Counted from the stretch's first letter, positions 40,375 through 50,166 are shown. The stretch is 64,000 bases of DNA from Clostridiales bacterium (GCA_031267755.1 JAIRYP010000002.1:1-64000); one strand, 5' to 3'. The notes: a model not told the origin generated them from the letters alone. Numbers and translations: made by a program.

Positions 40375-42675
40375 ATGTCTGGAAATTATAAACAAGACGA
40401 CAAGAGTGTTGGCGGCCAAGATTTACATGATTTATTGTTTCATGAAACCCCCGCACAACAAAAAAGAAGAGAAATTTTATACCTTGTTAAAAAAATAGAA
40501 GCAAACATTGAAAATGCATCAATATTTGAAAAAGTAATTAAGAAACTAATAAAAAAGAATAATATATTACCGTTTGTCACAAACATCAAAATGCCTACGA
40601 TACAAAGAATATTAGAACTTCTTGATTTAAACGAAAGCGACATCAATCGCGGAAGAGTCTACGGTCATATCATTGAGTATCTTACAAAAGAAATTTATAT
40701 TGTATATGAAAATTTTAATATACAAACAGAAGATCTTTTACTTTTACGAGAAAAACCACCTTTTGAAAAGTTCCCTAAAAATTCACCCGAAGATACAGAG
40801 CCTGATTTTATAATTGAAATTGAAGAAAAAATAAAAGAAATTGAAAAAACAAGACGGCGTTTTACAGAAACAACATTAGAAGCCTCCAGAATATTAGAAA
40901 TAGATCTAGTGCCGGGGTGGTTTATGCAAACTAGAGAGTTTTCCCCAGAAGAAATCCCACCTCATTCAGAAGCTCAGGATTCGCAACCGGAAGCACTAGA
41001 GCCAGCATTGCAAACTAGGGAATTTTCCTTAGAAGAAGAAACCCCGCCTCATTTAGAAGATCAGAACTCGCAACCAGTAGAAGATCAGGACTCACAACCA
41101 GTAGAAGCTGGGGATTTGCAACCAAAAACACTAGAAGAATTATCACGTGCTTTTTTAACGAATTCTCTCCAACTTGATAGAATGAATTCATGGTTACTTT
41201 CGCGTTCTGCCAAACTTTCACTTAATTTTCAACTATGTAAATATTTTGAACCTCAGCCATTAACGCAACCTTCTTCCACCGAAACCATACCGCACCCACA
41301 AAGAGATCCACTAAAAGACACTATTGAAATTATGAATCTACAAGGAGGTCTGCGAAAAGGCATGTATGAAAAAATTAAAAAATCAGCCGAAGATAATATA
41401 ATATATTCAGAACTAATTGAAGCGCAAACAAAAACATTTAAAGATGAAATAAAAAAAGCAAAAAAATCATTAATAGAATCGCTTACTCCGCTAAAACCTT
41501 CAGAAGACCCGGAAATCGCGACTGTGCTTCAAACCGAAATAAACAATCTTGTCTATCTTTTCACTCAAAAATCAAAAAATATGCTAAAACAATATATATC
41601 CGACATAGAAACAATGTCTCGTGAAATAGAGTATAAAAAACACATGGCAAAAGCTAAACAAAAAATTGAAATAAATACAATAAAAATTACATATTCACAA
41701 GATGAACAAAATTTATCTGAAAACGTAAAAATAGCGCAAGAAAATTTACAGCAAAAAGAAAAACGTTTAAGTAAGAATTTCTCCACTTTAATTAGCGAAA
41801 TAGAAAAATCAGAAAGATCAAAAATACAAGAGTGCATTTTTAACACAAATTCCCTTGAAGAGCAATTTAATAAAAAATCTTCAGCACTTGATGCTGATGA
41901 AAAAGAGGTAAGACTCTTGTATAGTGAATCATGCGAGCTTTATTCAAATAATCCTCATATGTTGCAACTGTTAGAAATTGAATTAGAAATAGATTTAAAA
42001 CAGTTAAACGAAAGAAGAGAGAAACTCGAAACTATACGAAATATAAATAATGAAAAAAGACAAAAAAAACTAAAAAAAGATTTAGAAGAATTGGAAAACC
42101 TCAGAACAGAAATGATAACTAAAAATATAGAAAACCTTAAGGGGTTAAGAGAAGTTCACGAAAAATTTATTTCTGAAATGAAAGAACGTGAATCAAAACT
42201 AAAACTAGTATTCGAGGGCCTTAAAATGCAAGCGACGGAACGCAAAAATGATAAACTAAAAAAAATTCATAAAATATTTAAACTAAGGACACAAATATTA
42301 AACCAAAGATTTTTAAGCTCGTTAAAAGAATTGGCTGACTTTTGTGATGAAAAAATAAGAACTATCGAATCAAGGATAGAAAGACTTGAAAGAGATGCAG
42401 TGACAATTCAAATTCCGCCCGAAATTCTGGACACACTAGACCGGGTTCCGTCCACACTAGACCGAGTTCTGCCTGAGATAATCCAGGTTCCGCTCGCGCC
42501 TACCCAAGTTCCTACTACATTGACCCAGCTTCTAGCCACATCAACTCGGGCTGCTATACCTACGCTGTCCCAAATGCCACCACTAACTCAAGTTTCACCT
42601 GCACCAACTAAAAAAATAAGTGATCAAGATTGCATCATTTGCCCAAATGATCCCCACATAAAGTTACTCTGGTGA
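40375..42675 (+). CDS. Uncharacterized coiled-coil protein with Pro-rich tail (paralog 2)
   Basis: MSGNYKQDDKSVGGQDLHDLLFHETPAQQKRRE...; same architecture as paralog 1. Confidence 0.9.
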   Translation: MSGNYKQDDKSVGGQDLHDLLFHETPAQQKRREILYLVKKIEANIENASIFEKVIKKLIKKNNILPFVTNIKMPTIQRILELLDLNESDINRGRVYGHIIEYLTKEIYIVYENFNIQTEDLLLLREKPPFEKFPKNSPEDTEPDFIIEIEEKIKEIEKTRRRFTETTLEASRILEIDLVPGWFMQTREFSPEEIPPHSEAQDSQPEALEPALQTREFSLEEETPPHLEDQNSQPVEDQDSQPVEAGDLQPKTLEELSRAFLTNSLQLDRMNSWLLSRSAKLSLNFQLCKYFEPQPLTQPSSTETIPHPQRDPLKDTIEIMNLQGGLRKGMYEKIKKSAEDNIIYSELIEAQTKTFKDEIKKAKKSLIESLTPLKPSEDPEIATVLQTEINNLVYLFTQKSKNMLKQYISDIETMSREIEYKKHMAKAKQKIEINTIKITYSQDEQNLSENVKIAQENLQQKEKRLSKNFSTLISEIEKSERSKIQECIFNTNSLEEQFNKKSSALDADEKEVRLLYSESCELYSNNPHMLQLLEIELEIDLKQLNERREKLETIRNINNEKRQKKLKKDLEELENLRTEMITKNIENLKGLREVHEKFISEMKERESKLKLVFEGLKMQATERKNDKLKKIHKIFKLRTQILNQRFLSSLKELADFCDEKIRTIESRIERLERDAVTIQIPPEILDTLDRVPSTLDRVLPEIIQVPLAPTQVPTTLTQLLATSTRAAIPTLSQMPPLTQVSPAPTKKISDQDCIICPNDPHIKLLW

Positions 42676-42970
42676 TCACGTTTGCACAAGTGACAGCGCC
42701 AACTAAGCTTCGCCCGCACCGATTAAAAGAACAAGCGACCACAATCACTTAATTTGCCAAAGTACCCACGCTAATCCGGACCTCACTCAAAATTGCCCAA
42801 ACGGCCACATCAGTCTAAGTTCCACTCAAGGTTACCCAAATGACCACACGTTTGTCCAAATGCCACCTTTTAACTTAAGCTTCATTCGCTGACTAAAAAT
42901 AAACACAAAACGATCCACAGAACGCCCAAAACTTTATAAAAGTTCTAACGAAATCAAATAAATCAAAATT

Positions 42971-43007
42971 TTACAGCATATTAATTACGCTGTAATTTTT
43001 TGTTTTT
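42971..43007 (+). terminator. Terminator after paralog 2 (duplicated copy)
   Basis: TTACAGCATATTAATTACGCTGTAATTTTTTGTTTTT. Confidence 0.75.
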
Positions 43008-43175
43008 GCGTTAGAATGATTGCTTTATATTTATAAATTTATTTTAATCAAATTTTTACCAATAACTTATGCGATTTTTATTTTAAAATATTTGATAACA
43101 TTTTGAGAAAAACGAGAGACGAAAAAATTAATCATTATACAGTTCGACAAATTTACCTATGTATTTTTAAATTTC

Positions 43176-44594
43176 CTAACAAACTTTACCAATCAAATAC
43201 CACGTTTTGGTTTCAATAACTTTTATATTTAAAATTTTTCCAATCAATTCCTTGCCTCCGCCAAAATTTACAATCTTGCCCCCATCTGTTCTGCCAAACA
43301 TCATTGCCATGTTCGACTTACTTGTTCCTTCAACAAGCACTTCAACAATTTTTCCTAAAAACGCATCATTTTTTTGCCTTGATATCTTATTTTGAATTTC
43401 AATCAATTTATTAAAATTCTTCTGCTTTTCTTGAGAAGTTAAAAAATCAACCATATCAAACGCCGGCGTACCTCTTCTTTTTGAATACAAAAATGAAAAA
43501 ATCATGTCAAATCTTACCTTCTGAATCACATCTAGTGTGTGATCGAAATCTTCGTTAGTTTCGCCAGGAAACCCAACTATCACATCCGTAGTAATTGCAA
43601 TGTTCGGAATTTTTTCTCTTATCTTTAAAACCAAACTTAAATACTGTTCTTTGGTATATTTTCTGTTCATTCTTTTTAAAATCTCATTCGAACCAGCCTG
43701 AACGGGTAAATGAAGCTGCTTACATATTTTTCCATTATCCGAAATTACCTTAATTAATTCATCCGAAACATCTTTTGGATGCGGAGAAATAAAACGTATT
43801 CTTTCTATTCCGTCAATCTTACAAATATTTTCAAGCAACTCAGAAAACGTTATTTTGGTTCCTAAGTTTTTTCCATAAGAATTTACATTTTGTCCAAGTA
43901 AAATTATTTCTTTATAACCATTTTTTGCCAATTCTTTAATCTCAAAGATTATCGCGCCAGGCTCGCGCGATATTTCTCTCCCTCTTACATACGGAACAAT
44001 ACAGTAAGTACAAAAATTATCACAACCTTGCACTATCATAACACTCGCAACAGGAAAACTACTCCGTTTTTGTGGTATATTCTCTATAATTTCAGAACTT
44101 TTATAAACCTTAAACGTTCTTGATTTCAAAGATCTTTCAATTATCTCTGGTAAATTATGAATCAAATTAGTTCCAAACACAAAATCTATATGTTTATATT
44201 TCTTCTCTATAATTTCCAAAACATGTTTTTGCTCAGTCATACATCCACAAATTCCCAAAAGCACACCTGGCTTCTTTTTCTTTAGTTGCTTCAAAGCGCC
44301 AGCATTTCCATAAATTTTGTTTTCGGCATTTTCTCTTACTGCACAAGTGTTAAATATTATAATATCGGCCTCACACATATCATTGCAAAACCCATAACCC
44401 ATTTTATAAAGCACGCCAAGAATTTTCCCCGAATCATTGTGGTTTTGCTGGCAACCATAAGTCTTAACGCATGCAAAGGGCTTCTTTCCGTCTAATAAAA
44501 ACCTTCTTTTATTAATCTTTAACATATTCTCAATATGTTTTTTACAAACTTTAAATTCCAAAAAATCTTTACTTTTAAAAAATCCACTATTCAT
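43176..44594 (-). CDS. miaB: tRNA-2-methylthio-N6-dimethylallyladenosine synthase
   Basis: VKTYGCQQNHNDSGKILGVL; NTCAVRENAENKIYGN; QGCDNFCTYCIVPYVRGREISR; TRAM-like C-terminus. Confidence 0.95.
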   Translation of the reverse strand: MNSGFFKSKDFLEFKVCKKHIENMLKINKRRFLLDGKKPFACVKTYGCQQNHNDSGKILGVLYKMGYGFCNDMCEADIIIFNTCAVRENAENKIYGNAGALKQLKKKKPGVLLGICGCMTEQKHVLEIIEKKYKHIDFVFGTNLIHNLPEIIERSLKSRTFKVYKSSEIIENIPQKRSSFPVASVMIVQGCDNFCTYCIVPYVRGREISREPGAIIFEIKELAKNGYKEIILLGQNVNSYGKNLGTKITFSELLENICKIDGIERIRFISPHPKDVSDELIKVISDNGKICKQLHLPVQAGSNEILKRMNRKYTKEQYLSLVLKIREKIPNIAITTDVIVGFPGETNEDFDHTLDVIQKVRFDMIFSFLYSKRRGTPAFDMVDFLTSQEKQKNFNKLIEIQNKISRQKNDAFLGKIVEVLVEGTSKSNMAMMFGRTDGGKIVNFGGGKELIGKILNIKVIETKTWYLIGKVC

Positions 44595-45070
44595 TCTTCA
44601 CCCATTTAACTACTTAACCAACAAAACACATAAAATATATGCATGGTATCAAAAACCAATATCTTCGTTAATGCCATTTTAAAATTCGTTAAACTCTATA
44701 ACATCTCTTTTTTAAGAAAATTCATAAAACAATCTTACATTATCTCAGAAAACGAAAAACAACATTTTCTATAAAGTTTCTAAATAAACAACAAATAAAA
44801 AATTAATTCTACATATCGTTATAAATTACATTTTTTGTCACTCTTTCGATCAAAAACAATTTCAATACAAATCGACATTCTCAAAACTTCAAACAAACCT
44901 TAATTTTTTTATCTCTTATTTTTCATAGCATTGTTCAAAAAATACGAAACACTTATTCAAATGTAATAAAAACAAAACCAAATAACGTTTTGATGTTTTT
45001 TGTTTTTTCTTCATTAAAATTTTATATATTTCCATATTACTACCAAACGTTAAATCTATTTTTTATTGTC

Positions 45071-45316
45071 TTATAAAACATTACACGATGGTTTCGATCT
45101 CGTTTCTGCTATCTTCGTTCGTCCTATCACCATCTGTCTGGCAATCCTCCCATTATTGCTAACATCGGTTGACAACACCTCATCACTATTACAAAAAGCC
45201 GCAAGTGCCGATCCCGGTAAAGGCCCGCGCTCCTCCAAATCTTCCAAACTGGAGGCCACCGCTGAACCCCCTGCTAAACCCACTGCTGCAAACCTCAAAT
45301 GAACTTTAGTTTTCAT
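45071..45316 (-). CDS. Uncharacterized 81-aa protein with basic/hydrophobic N-terminus
   Basis: AAGGAG 7 nt upstream of ATG at 45316: MKTKVHLRFAAVGLAGGSAVASSLEDLEERGPLPGSALAAFCNSDEVLSTDVSNNGRIARQMVIGRTKIAETRSKPSCNVL. Confidence 0.65.
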   Translation of the reverse strand: MKTKVHLRFAAVGLAGGSAVASSLEDLEERGPLPGSALAAFCNSDEVLSTDVSNNGRIARQMVIGRTKIAETRSKPSCNVL

Positions 45317-45471
45317 ACTTCTTCTCCTTTTTTTCAGATTTTTCAAAACAACTACACTCTATGCTTATAAATCAAAAAACACAAATAAAATTATCAAATT
45401 TTAAAAATTAAAACAATTTGTTCGGCAAATTTTAAATTTTAAAAATTATCGAACGAAACAAAAATTAAAAA

Positions 45472-46380
45472 TTATTTAAATAAGTTTTTCAAAACAGACA
45501 TTCGAACAAACATACCATTTGTAACCTGAATATCTTTAAGAGAAATTTCGCTATTCAATACCTCTGAAGTCACTTCAAGATTTCGATTAGCAGGCCCAGG
45601 ATGCATAAAAATAACGCGTGAACTCGCACCCTCTAACAGCTCTTGATTCACTCCAAAAAACTTTGAAAACTCGGATTCTGAAGGAAAAAATCCCTTTTTT
45701 TGTCTCTCTTTTTGAATTCGAAGCGCAATAACAACGTCACATTCTTTTACTGCGATTTTTGGATCACCATAAACTTTAACACCAAAATTTTCTATTCCAA
45801 CCGGCATAAGTGTAAGCGGCCCCGAAACAACAACCTTCGCCCCCAATTTATCAAAAATATAAATATCGCTCCTCGCAACGCGGCTGTGCAAAATATCACC
45901 AATTATTGCTATTTTAAGTCCCTTAATATTGCTCCCAAACCTCTCAATAAGAGTCATCGCATCAACCAAGGCTTGGGTTGGGTGCTCATTCAATCCATCT
46001 CCTGCGTTTATAATTTTTGCACTTAAAAATTTTGATATATACAAAGGAAAACCCGATGCCTCATGACGAACTACAACAACATCAATCTTCATCGCATCAA
46101 TCGTTTTAAATGTATCAACCAAACTCTCACCTTTTGAAATGCTACTTTCGCCAAGAGAAATATTAATTAAAACTCCACCCAAATGCTTAACGGCAAGTTC
46201 AAACGAAACTCTAGTTCTCGTGCTATTTTCAAAAAACATCAAAGCAACCGTTTTCCCGCAAAGATTATCAAAACATCGTTTTCCATTCACAAACTCTCTT
46301 TTGAATTCCGCAGCAAAATTCAAAATTTTAACAATTTCTTCTCTCGGCAAATCTTTTATACCAAAAAGATTATTGATTAT
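45472..46380 (-). CDS. pyrB: Aspartate carbamoyltransferase catalytic subunit; probable ATA start
   Basis: FENSTRTRVSFELAVKHLGG; HPTQALVDAMTL; FMHPGPANRNLEVTSEV. SD AGAGGTG sits 8 nt before ATA at 46380; track start is 46443. Confidence 0.93.
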   Translation of the reverse strand: MINNLFGIKDLPREEIVKILNFAAEFKREFVNGKRCFDNLCGKTVALMFFENSTRTRVSFELAVKHLGGVLINISLGESSISKGESLVDTFKTIDAMKIDVVVVRHEASGFPLYISKFLSAKIINAGDGLNEHPTQALVDAMTLIERFGSNIKGLKIAIIGDILHSRVARSDIYIFDKLGAKVVVSGPLTLMPVGIENFGVKVYGDPKIAVKECDVVIALRIQKERQKKGFFPSESEFSKFFGVNQELLEGASSRVIFMHPGPANRNLEVTSEVLNSEISLKDIQVTNGMFVRMSVLKNLFK

Positions 46381-46713
46381 CTCAAATTCACCTCTATTTA
46401 AAAAAATCAGCATTAAAAAACAGAGCAATACAATGGTTTTCAACTTAATTTTTTGAAATAATTTTAATATTTTAAATTCAAATTAATAATTAAATTTTTT
46501 ATAACTAAATATTATAAAATTTAAGTTTATGACGCATTTAATCGAGAACACATCAATCAAATTTTAAAAAACGTTTATAAAAAATTAGTCTGTGTTGCTA
46601 TAAATCTCATTAAACATTTTAAAAAATTGGTTTTTTCATATTATTTTACTAAGTTTTCAATAAAATTCCAAAAGACTAGCTAATTCAATTAATCCAAAAT
46701 ATCATCAAAACCC

Positions 46714-47682
46714 TTAAAAACCAACACTACACCTAAGTTGCTTCAAAACCTCAACAAACTCTTGCGGAGGATCGCGCTCAAACTCCAAATGCTCTCCAGA
46801 AATTGGATGATCAAGCTTAAGTCTGTACGCGTGAAGAAGTTGGCCAGAAAGCAAAAATTCCTCGTTTTTTGCACCATATGTTTTGTCGCCAACAATAGGA
46901 TAACCCAAAAATTTCATGTGAACTCTTATTTGGTGAGTTCTTCCCGTTTCAAGTTTAAGTCTAACAAGTGTGTATTTTTCAAAAACCTCAATTGGAAAAA
47001 AATTCGTTATTGCTTCTTTGGAATTTCTATAAATCACCGCCATTTTTTTTCTATCTTTGCTACTTCTTCCAATAGGTTTATTTACAACGCCCGATTCGCA
47101 TACACAACCATGCACAATAGCCTTATATTCGCGCGTTAACGAACGAAATTTTATTTGATTTGATAAACCAAGATGTGCTTTATCGTTTTTTGCAACAAGC
47201 AAAAGCCCCGTAGTGTCTTTATCGATCCGATGAACAATCCCCGGACGCAAAACGTCATTTATTCCAGACAAATTTTCCTTACAATGATTTAATAACGCAT
47301 TGACCAATGTTCCATCGTAATTTCCACACGCCGGATGCACGACCATGCCAGAAGGTTTGTTGACAACAATTATATCTTCGTCTTCATAAACAATATCAAG
47401 AGAAATTTCTTGAGGCGCAACACTTAAGGGTTTGGGTCTTGGAACACAAACAACCACCCTATCGCCCATTTTTAGCAAACGGCTTGAATTTACTAATTTA
47501 TCATTAACCAAAACATTCTTTTCTCGTATAAGTTTTTGCAAATGCGAGCGCGTAAATTTCGAAAAATGCTTGGCCAAAAACTTATCAATTCTCTGAGCAT
47601 GTACTTCATTAAAAATGACACAAAAACATTTTTCGTTGCCTGTATCATACTTTTGTTTTAATGCTTCACAAAATATTGACAT
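46714..47682 (-). CDS. rluD: 23S rRNA pseudouridine synthase, RluD family
   Basis: S4-like N-terminus (QRIDKFLAKHFSKFTRSHLQKLIREKNVLVN); GIVHRIDKDTTGLLLVAKND; ETGRTHQIRVHMKFLGYPIVGD. Confidence 0.93.
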   Translation of the reverse strand: MSIFCEALKQKYDTGNEKCFCVIFNEVHAQRIDKFLAKHFSKFTRSHLQKLIREKNVLVNDKLVNSSRLLKMGDRVVVCVPRPKPLSVAPQEISLDIVYEDEDIIVVNKPSGMVVHPACGNYDGTLVNALLNHCKENLSGINDVLRPGIVHRIDKDTTGLLLVAKNDKAHLGLSNQIKFRSLTREYKAIVHGCVCESGVVNKPIGRSSKDRKKMAVIYRNSKEAITNFFPIEVFEKYTLVRLKLETGRTHQIRVHMKFLGYPIVGDKTYGAKNEEFLLSGQLLHAYRLKLDHPISGEHLEFERDPPQEFVEVLKQLRCSVGF

Positions 47683-48177
47683 TCAATTAACCAAACTTTT
47701 ATCAAACAATACAAAATAAACGAACAACAAAGCAGCGCCAAACGTTATAAAAACATCCGCAAAATTAAAAACCGGAAAGTTTATAAAACTAAAATATATA
47801 AAGTCTATTACAAAACCATGTAAAATCCTATCAATTAAATTTCCTAAAGCTCCACCAACCAAAAACAAACAACCAAACTCAAATAACAAATTTTTGGTTT
47901 TGCATATCTTCATTAAAAATGAAATAAAAAAAATCGAAAATAACGAAAAAATAATAAAAAAACTCCGCGATTTTTTCATAAGACCAAACGCTGCTCCAAA
48001 ATTATGAACAAGCATCAAACACAAAAAACCGCCTATAATCGGCACAGCACCATTTTCGCATATTTTAGTAAAATAAAGCTTGGTCAAAACATCAAACGCA
48101 GCAAGCAAGAAAACCATACAAAAATACCAAAAATTACGTCTCAACATAGTATGACCAACAAAATTTATAAACTTCAA
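47683..48177 (-). CDS. lspA: Lipoprotein signal peptidase
   Basis: Four hydrophobic segments; VHNFGAAFG and GGALGNLIDRILHGFVIDFI and FNFADVFI motifs. Confidence 0.92.
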   Translation of the reverse strand: MKFINFVGHTMLRRNFWYFCMVFLLAAFDVLTKLYFTKICENGAVPIIGGFLCLMLVHNFGAAFGLMKKSRSFFIIFSLFSIFFISFLMKICKTKNLLFEFGCLFLVGGALGNLIDRILHGFVIDFIYFSFINFPVFNFADVFITFGAALLFVYFVLFDKSLVN

Positions 48178-48621
48178 TTAATTCCAAGGAAACATGCTCC
48201 TCTTAACTTCATCCTTAAGGTTTCCCAAAACACCTATATTTTGAGGTGTAAACAAAAATATACCACTCGAAACCTTTTGAATATTACCCGACAATGTATA
48301 AATACTACCGCTTAAAAAATCAATTATCCGTCTTGCAACTTCTTTTTCAACACTTTCCAAATTAACAACAACCGGTCTTTTGCTTAAAAGATGATCTACA
48401 ACATCTTTTGCTTCTTCAAACGACTCAAGCCTGGTCACAACAAGCTGAAGCTCCGACGAAATTTTATTCACAGCTTTATTTTTTTTATTTATTAAAGGGT
48501 TTTTAAAGTCGTGATTCAAAAAATTATCATCAAACTTTTCGTTTTCTTCGGGTGCTTCTTCGCTAACATCTTCCTCTGAATCAATACCAACAAAATTCAA
48601 TACTTTGCTAACCAAACTCAT
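48178..48621 (-). CDS. sepF: Cell division protein SepF
   Basis: N-terminal amphipathic helix, RLESFEEAKDVVDHLLSKRPVVVNLESVEKEVARRIIDFLSGSIYTLSGNIQKVSSGIFLFTPQNIGV. Confidence 0.92.
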   Translation of the reverse strand: MSLVSKVLNFVGIDSEEDVSEEAPEENEKFDDNFLNHDFKNPLINKKNKAVNKISSELQLVVTRLESFEEAKDVVDHLLSKRPVVVNLESVEKEVARRIIDFLSGSIYTLSGNIQKVSSGIFLFTPQNIGVLGNLKDEVKRSMFPWN

Positions 48622-48736
48622 TCAAATTCTCCCTTTTCTCTCAAGCATAATATCATATTCTATTATTTATGTAACGTTCAATTTTAAATATATAAAAAAC
48701 AAAACCGAACAAACAATCATGCTTGTAATAAACTTT

Positions 48737-50131
48737 TTAACTTCTGTCAAGAACAATTTCGTCGTACAATTTAAGCCCATTTAAGCTTGTTTTCTCTTCA
48801 ACAACAAAATAATTTTCATCCTCGCTTAAAATATCTATTGTTCTAAATTTTAAAGTTTTATTTTGTTTCACCAAAACTCCCATTCTTCCGTTTTCCCAAA
48901 CCACACTTTTTTTCGGAACCTTAAGGCCTTCCACATTTCCAATTATAACGTCAACAGTTGCTCTCGATATATTATACATAAAATCAGTTAAAAACAAAGA
49001 TGAAATTACAATAGCACATTTTTTATCTTCTGCACCAGAAATTTTTAAAATCTTTCCTAAAACGGGCTCACAACTCACATCGTGAACCTGTATTTTAACA
49101 ACGTCTCCTTCGCTTAATAAGCTTAAATTTTCTAAATCAACATTCGCAACAAACTTCCACTCACAGTTATCAATAACCTTACAAATCGGTATTCCGTGCG
49201 TTGATGATTGAAATTTATTCGTAGCAAACTCATCTTTATGTATGAAATTATCTTCTAAACGAGATACAAAAACTGGAGTTATTTGACTTAAATCAACATT
49301 TGATAAAATTTTTTCATCTTCATCAATAAACTTTGTAAATATTCCGCTTGCTGGAGCAAGCATCTTTTTGGCCTGTTCTGCGCCGCACTTTGAAACCGCA
49401 TCTTTATTTTGATTGTTATCGTTTAAATCAATTAAATCGGAACCAAATTCGACGTTACGATAAATATATTTATAAATATTCTCTTTTGTTTGTAAAATTT
49501 GAGACACATCTTTTTTATAAATCGAACCAATTAATTTAAATATCTCGTTCGAAACGTCTTGCTGATAGTTCGTTTTCGTTTGTGCTTTAGATCTCGCTTC
49601 ACAAAATTTCAACACTTCAAAATTTCGATTTATCCCTGCACAACAGCCATCAGTTTTTTTTTCTATATTCGTTTTTTCTCTCCAATTGTTCATTTTGTTG
49701 TAAGAAAAATCGAATTTTTCTGCACTTTCTTTTGCATTTCTTCTCCAATTATACTTCCTGTTTTTTGAACGATCCATTTTCTTATCACAAGCCCTATATT
49801 TTACCGTTTCAATACATGAGGCAATGCACTTGTTTTTGCAAATCCTCTCCCCTTCATTAACTAAAAAAAACACACCGTCATTTAAATTATTCATCAAATA
49901 CTGGTTTTTTAATACAAAACCACGTGCAGTAAATTTTTTCTCAATAAAACCATTCTCAACTATATAAGTTAGCGATGAAATAATTTTGCTACGAACAAAA
50001 ATCGCTAAAAAACAAAAAACAATAAAAAAACACCCAAACCTTATAGCTTTAAACATTTTTAAAACACCGCGATACCTATTTTCCCTGCACTCAACTTTAA
50101 AAATTAATTTTTTTCTCATGTATATAGCCAA
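48737..50131 (-). CDS. HlyD-like membrane protein (sepF-associated)
   Basis: Single N-terminal TM, biotinyl-lipoyl-like and beta-rich C-terminal segments; position upstream of sepF. Confidence 0.6.
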   Translation of the reverse strand: MAIYMRKKLIFKVECRENRYRGVLKMFKAIRFGCFFIVFCFLAIFVRSKIISSLTYIVENGFIEKKFTARGFVLKNQYLMNNLNDGVFFLVNEGERICKNKCIASCIETVKYRACDKKMDRSKNRKYNWRRNAKESAEKFDFSYNKMNNWREKTNIEKKTDGCCAGINRNFEVLKFCEARSKAQTKTNYQQDVSNEIFKLIGSIYKKDVSQILQTKENIYKYIYRNVEFGSDLIDLNDNNQNKDAVSKCGAEQAKKMLAPASGIFTKFIDEDEKILSNVDLSQITPVFVSRLEDNFIHKDEFATNKFQSSTHGIPICKVIDNCEWKFVANVDLENLSLLSEGDVVKIQVHDVSCEPVLGKILKISGAEDKKCAIVISSLFLTDFMYNISRATVDVIIGNVEGLKVPKKSVVWENGRMGVLVKQNKTLKFRTIDILSEDENYFVVEEKTSLNGLKLYDEIVLDRS

Positions 50132-50166
50132 CTCTTTCTCAAAATCATGTAATGATTTTTAGGTAG

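Larger units (their letters stand above)
40179..40383. repeat. Direct repeat copy 2
   Basis: Near-identical to 37531..37736. Confidence 0.9.

Noticed and set aside
37531-43007. Insertion sequence or transposon as the cause of the duplicated segment
   Set aside because: No transposase, terminal inverted repeats or target-site duplication; the boundaries fit simple tandem duplication from within prfB.
45066-45302. + strand 78-aa ORF
   Set aside because: Antisense to 45071..45316, which has an SD and better start context.
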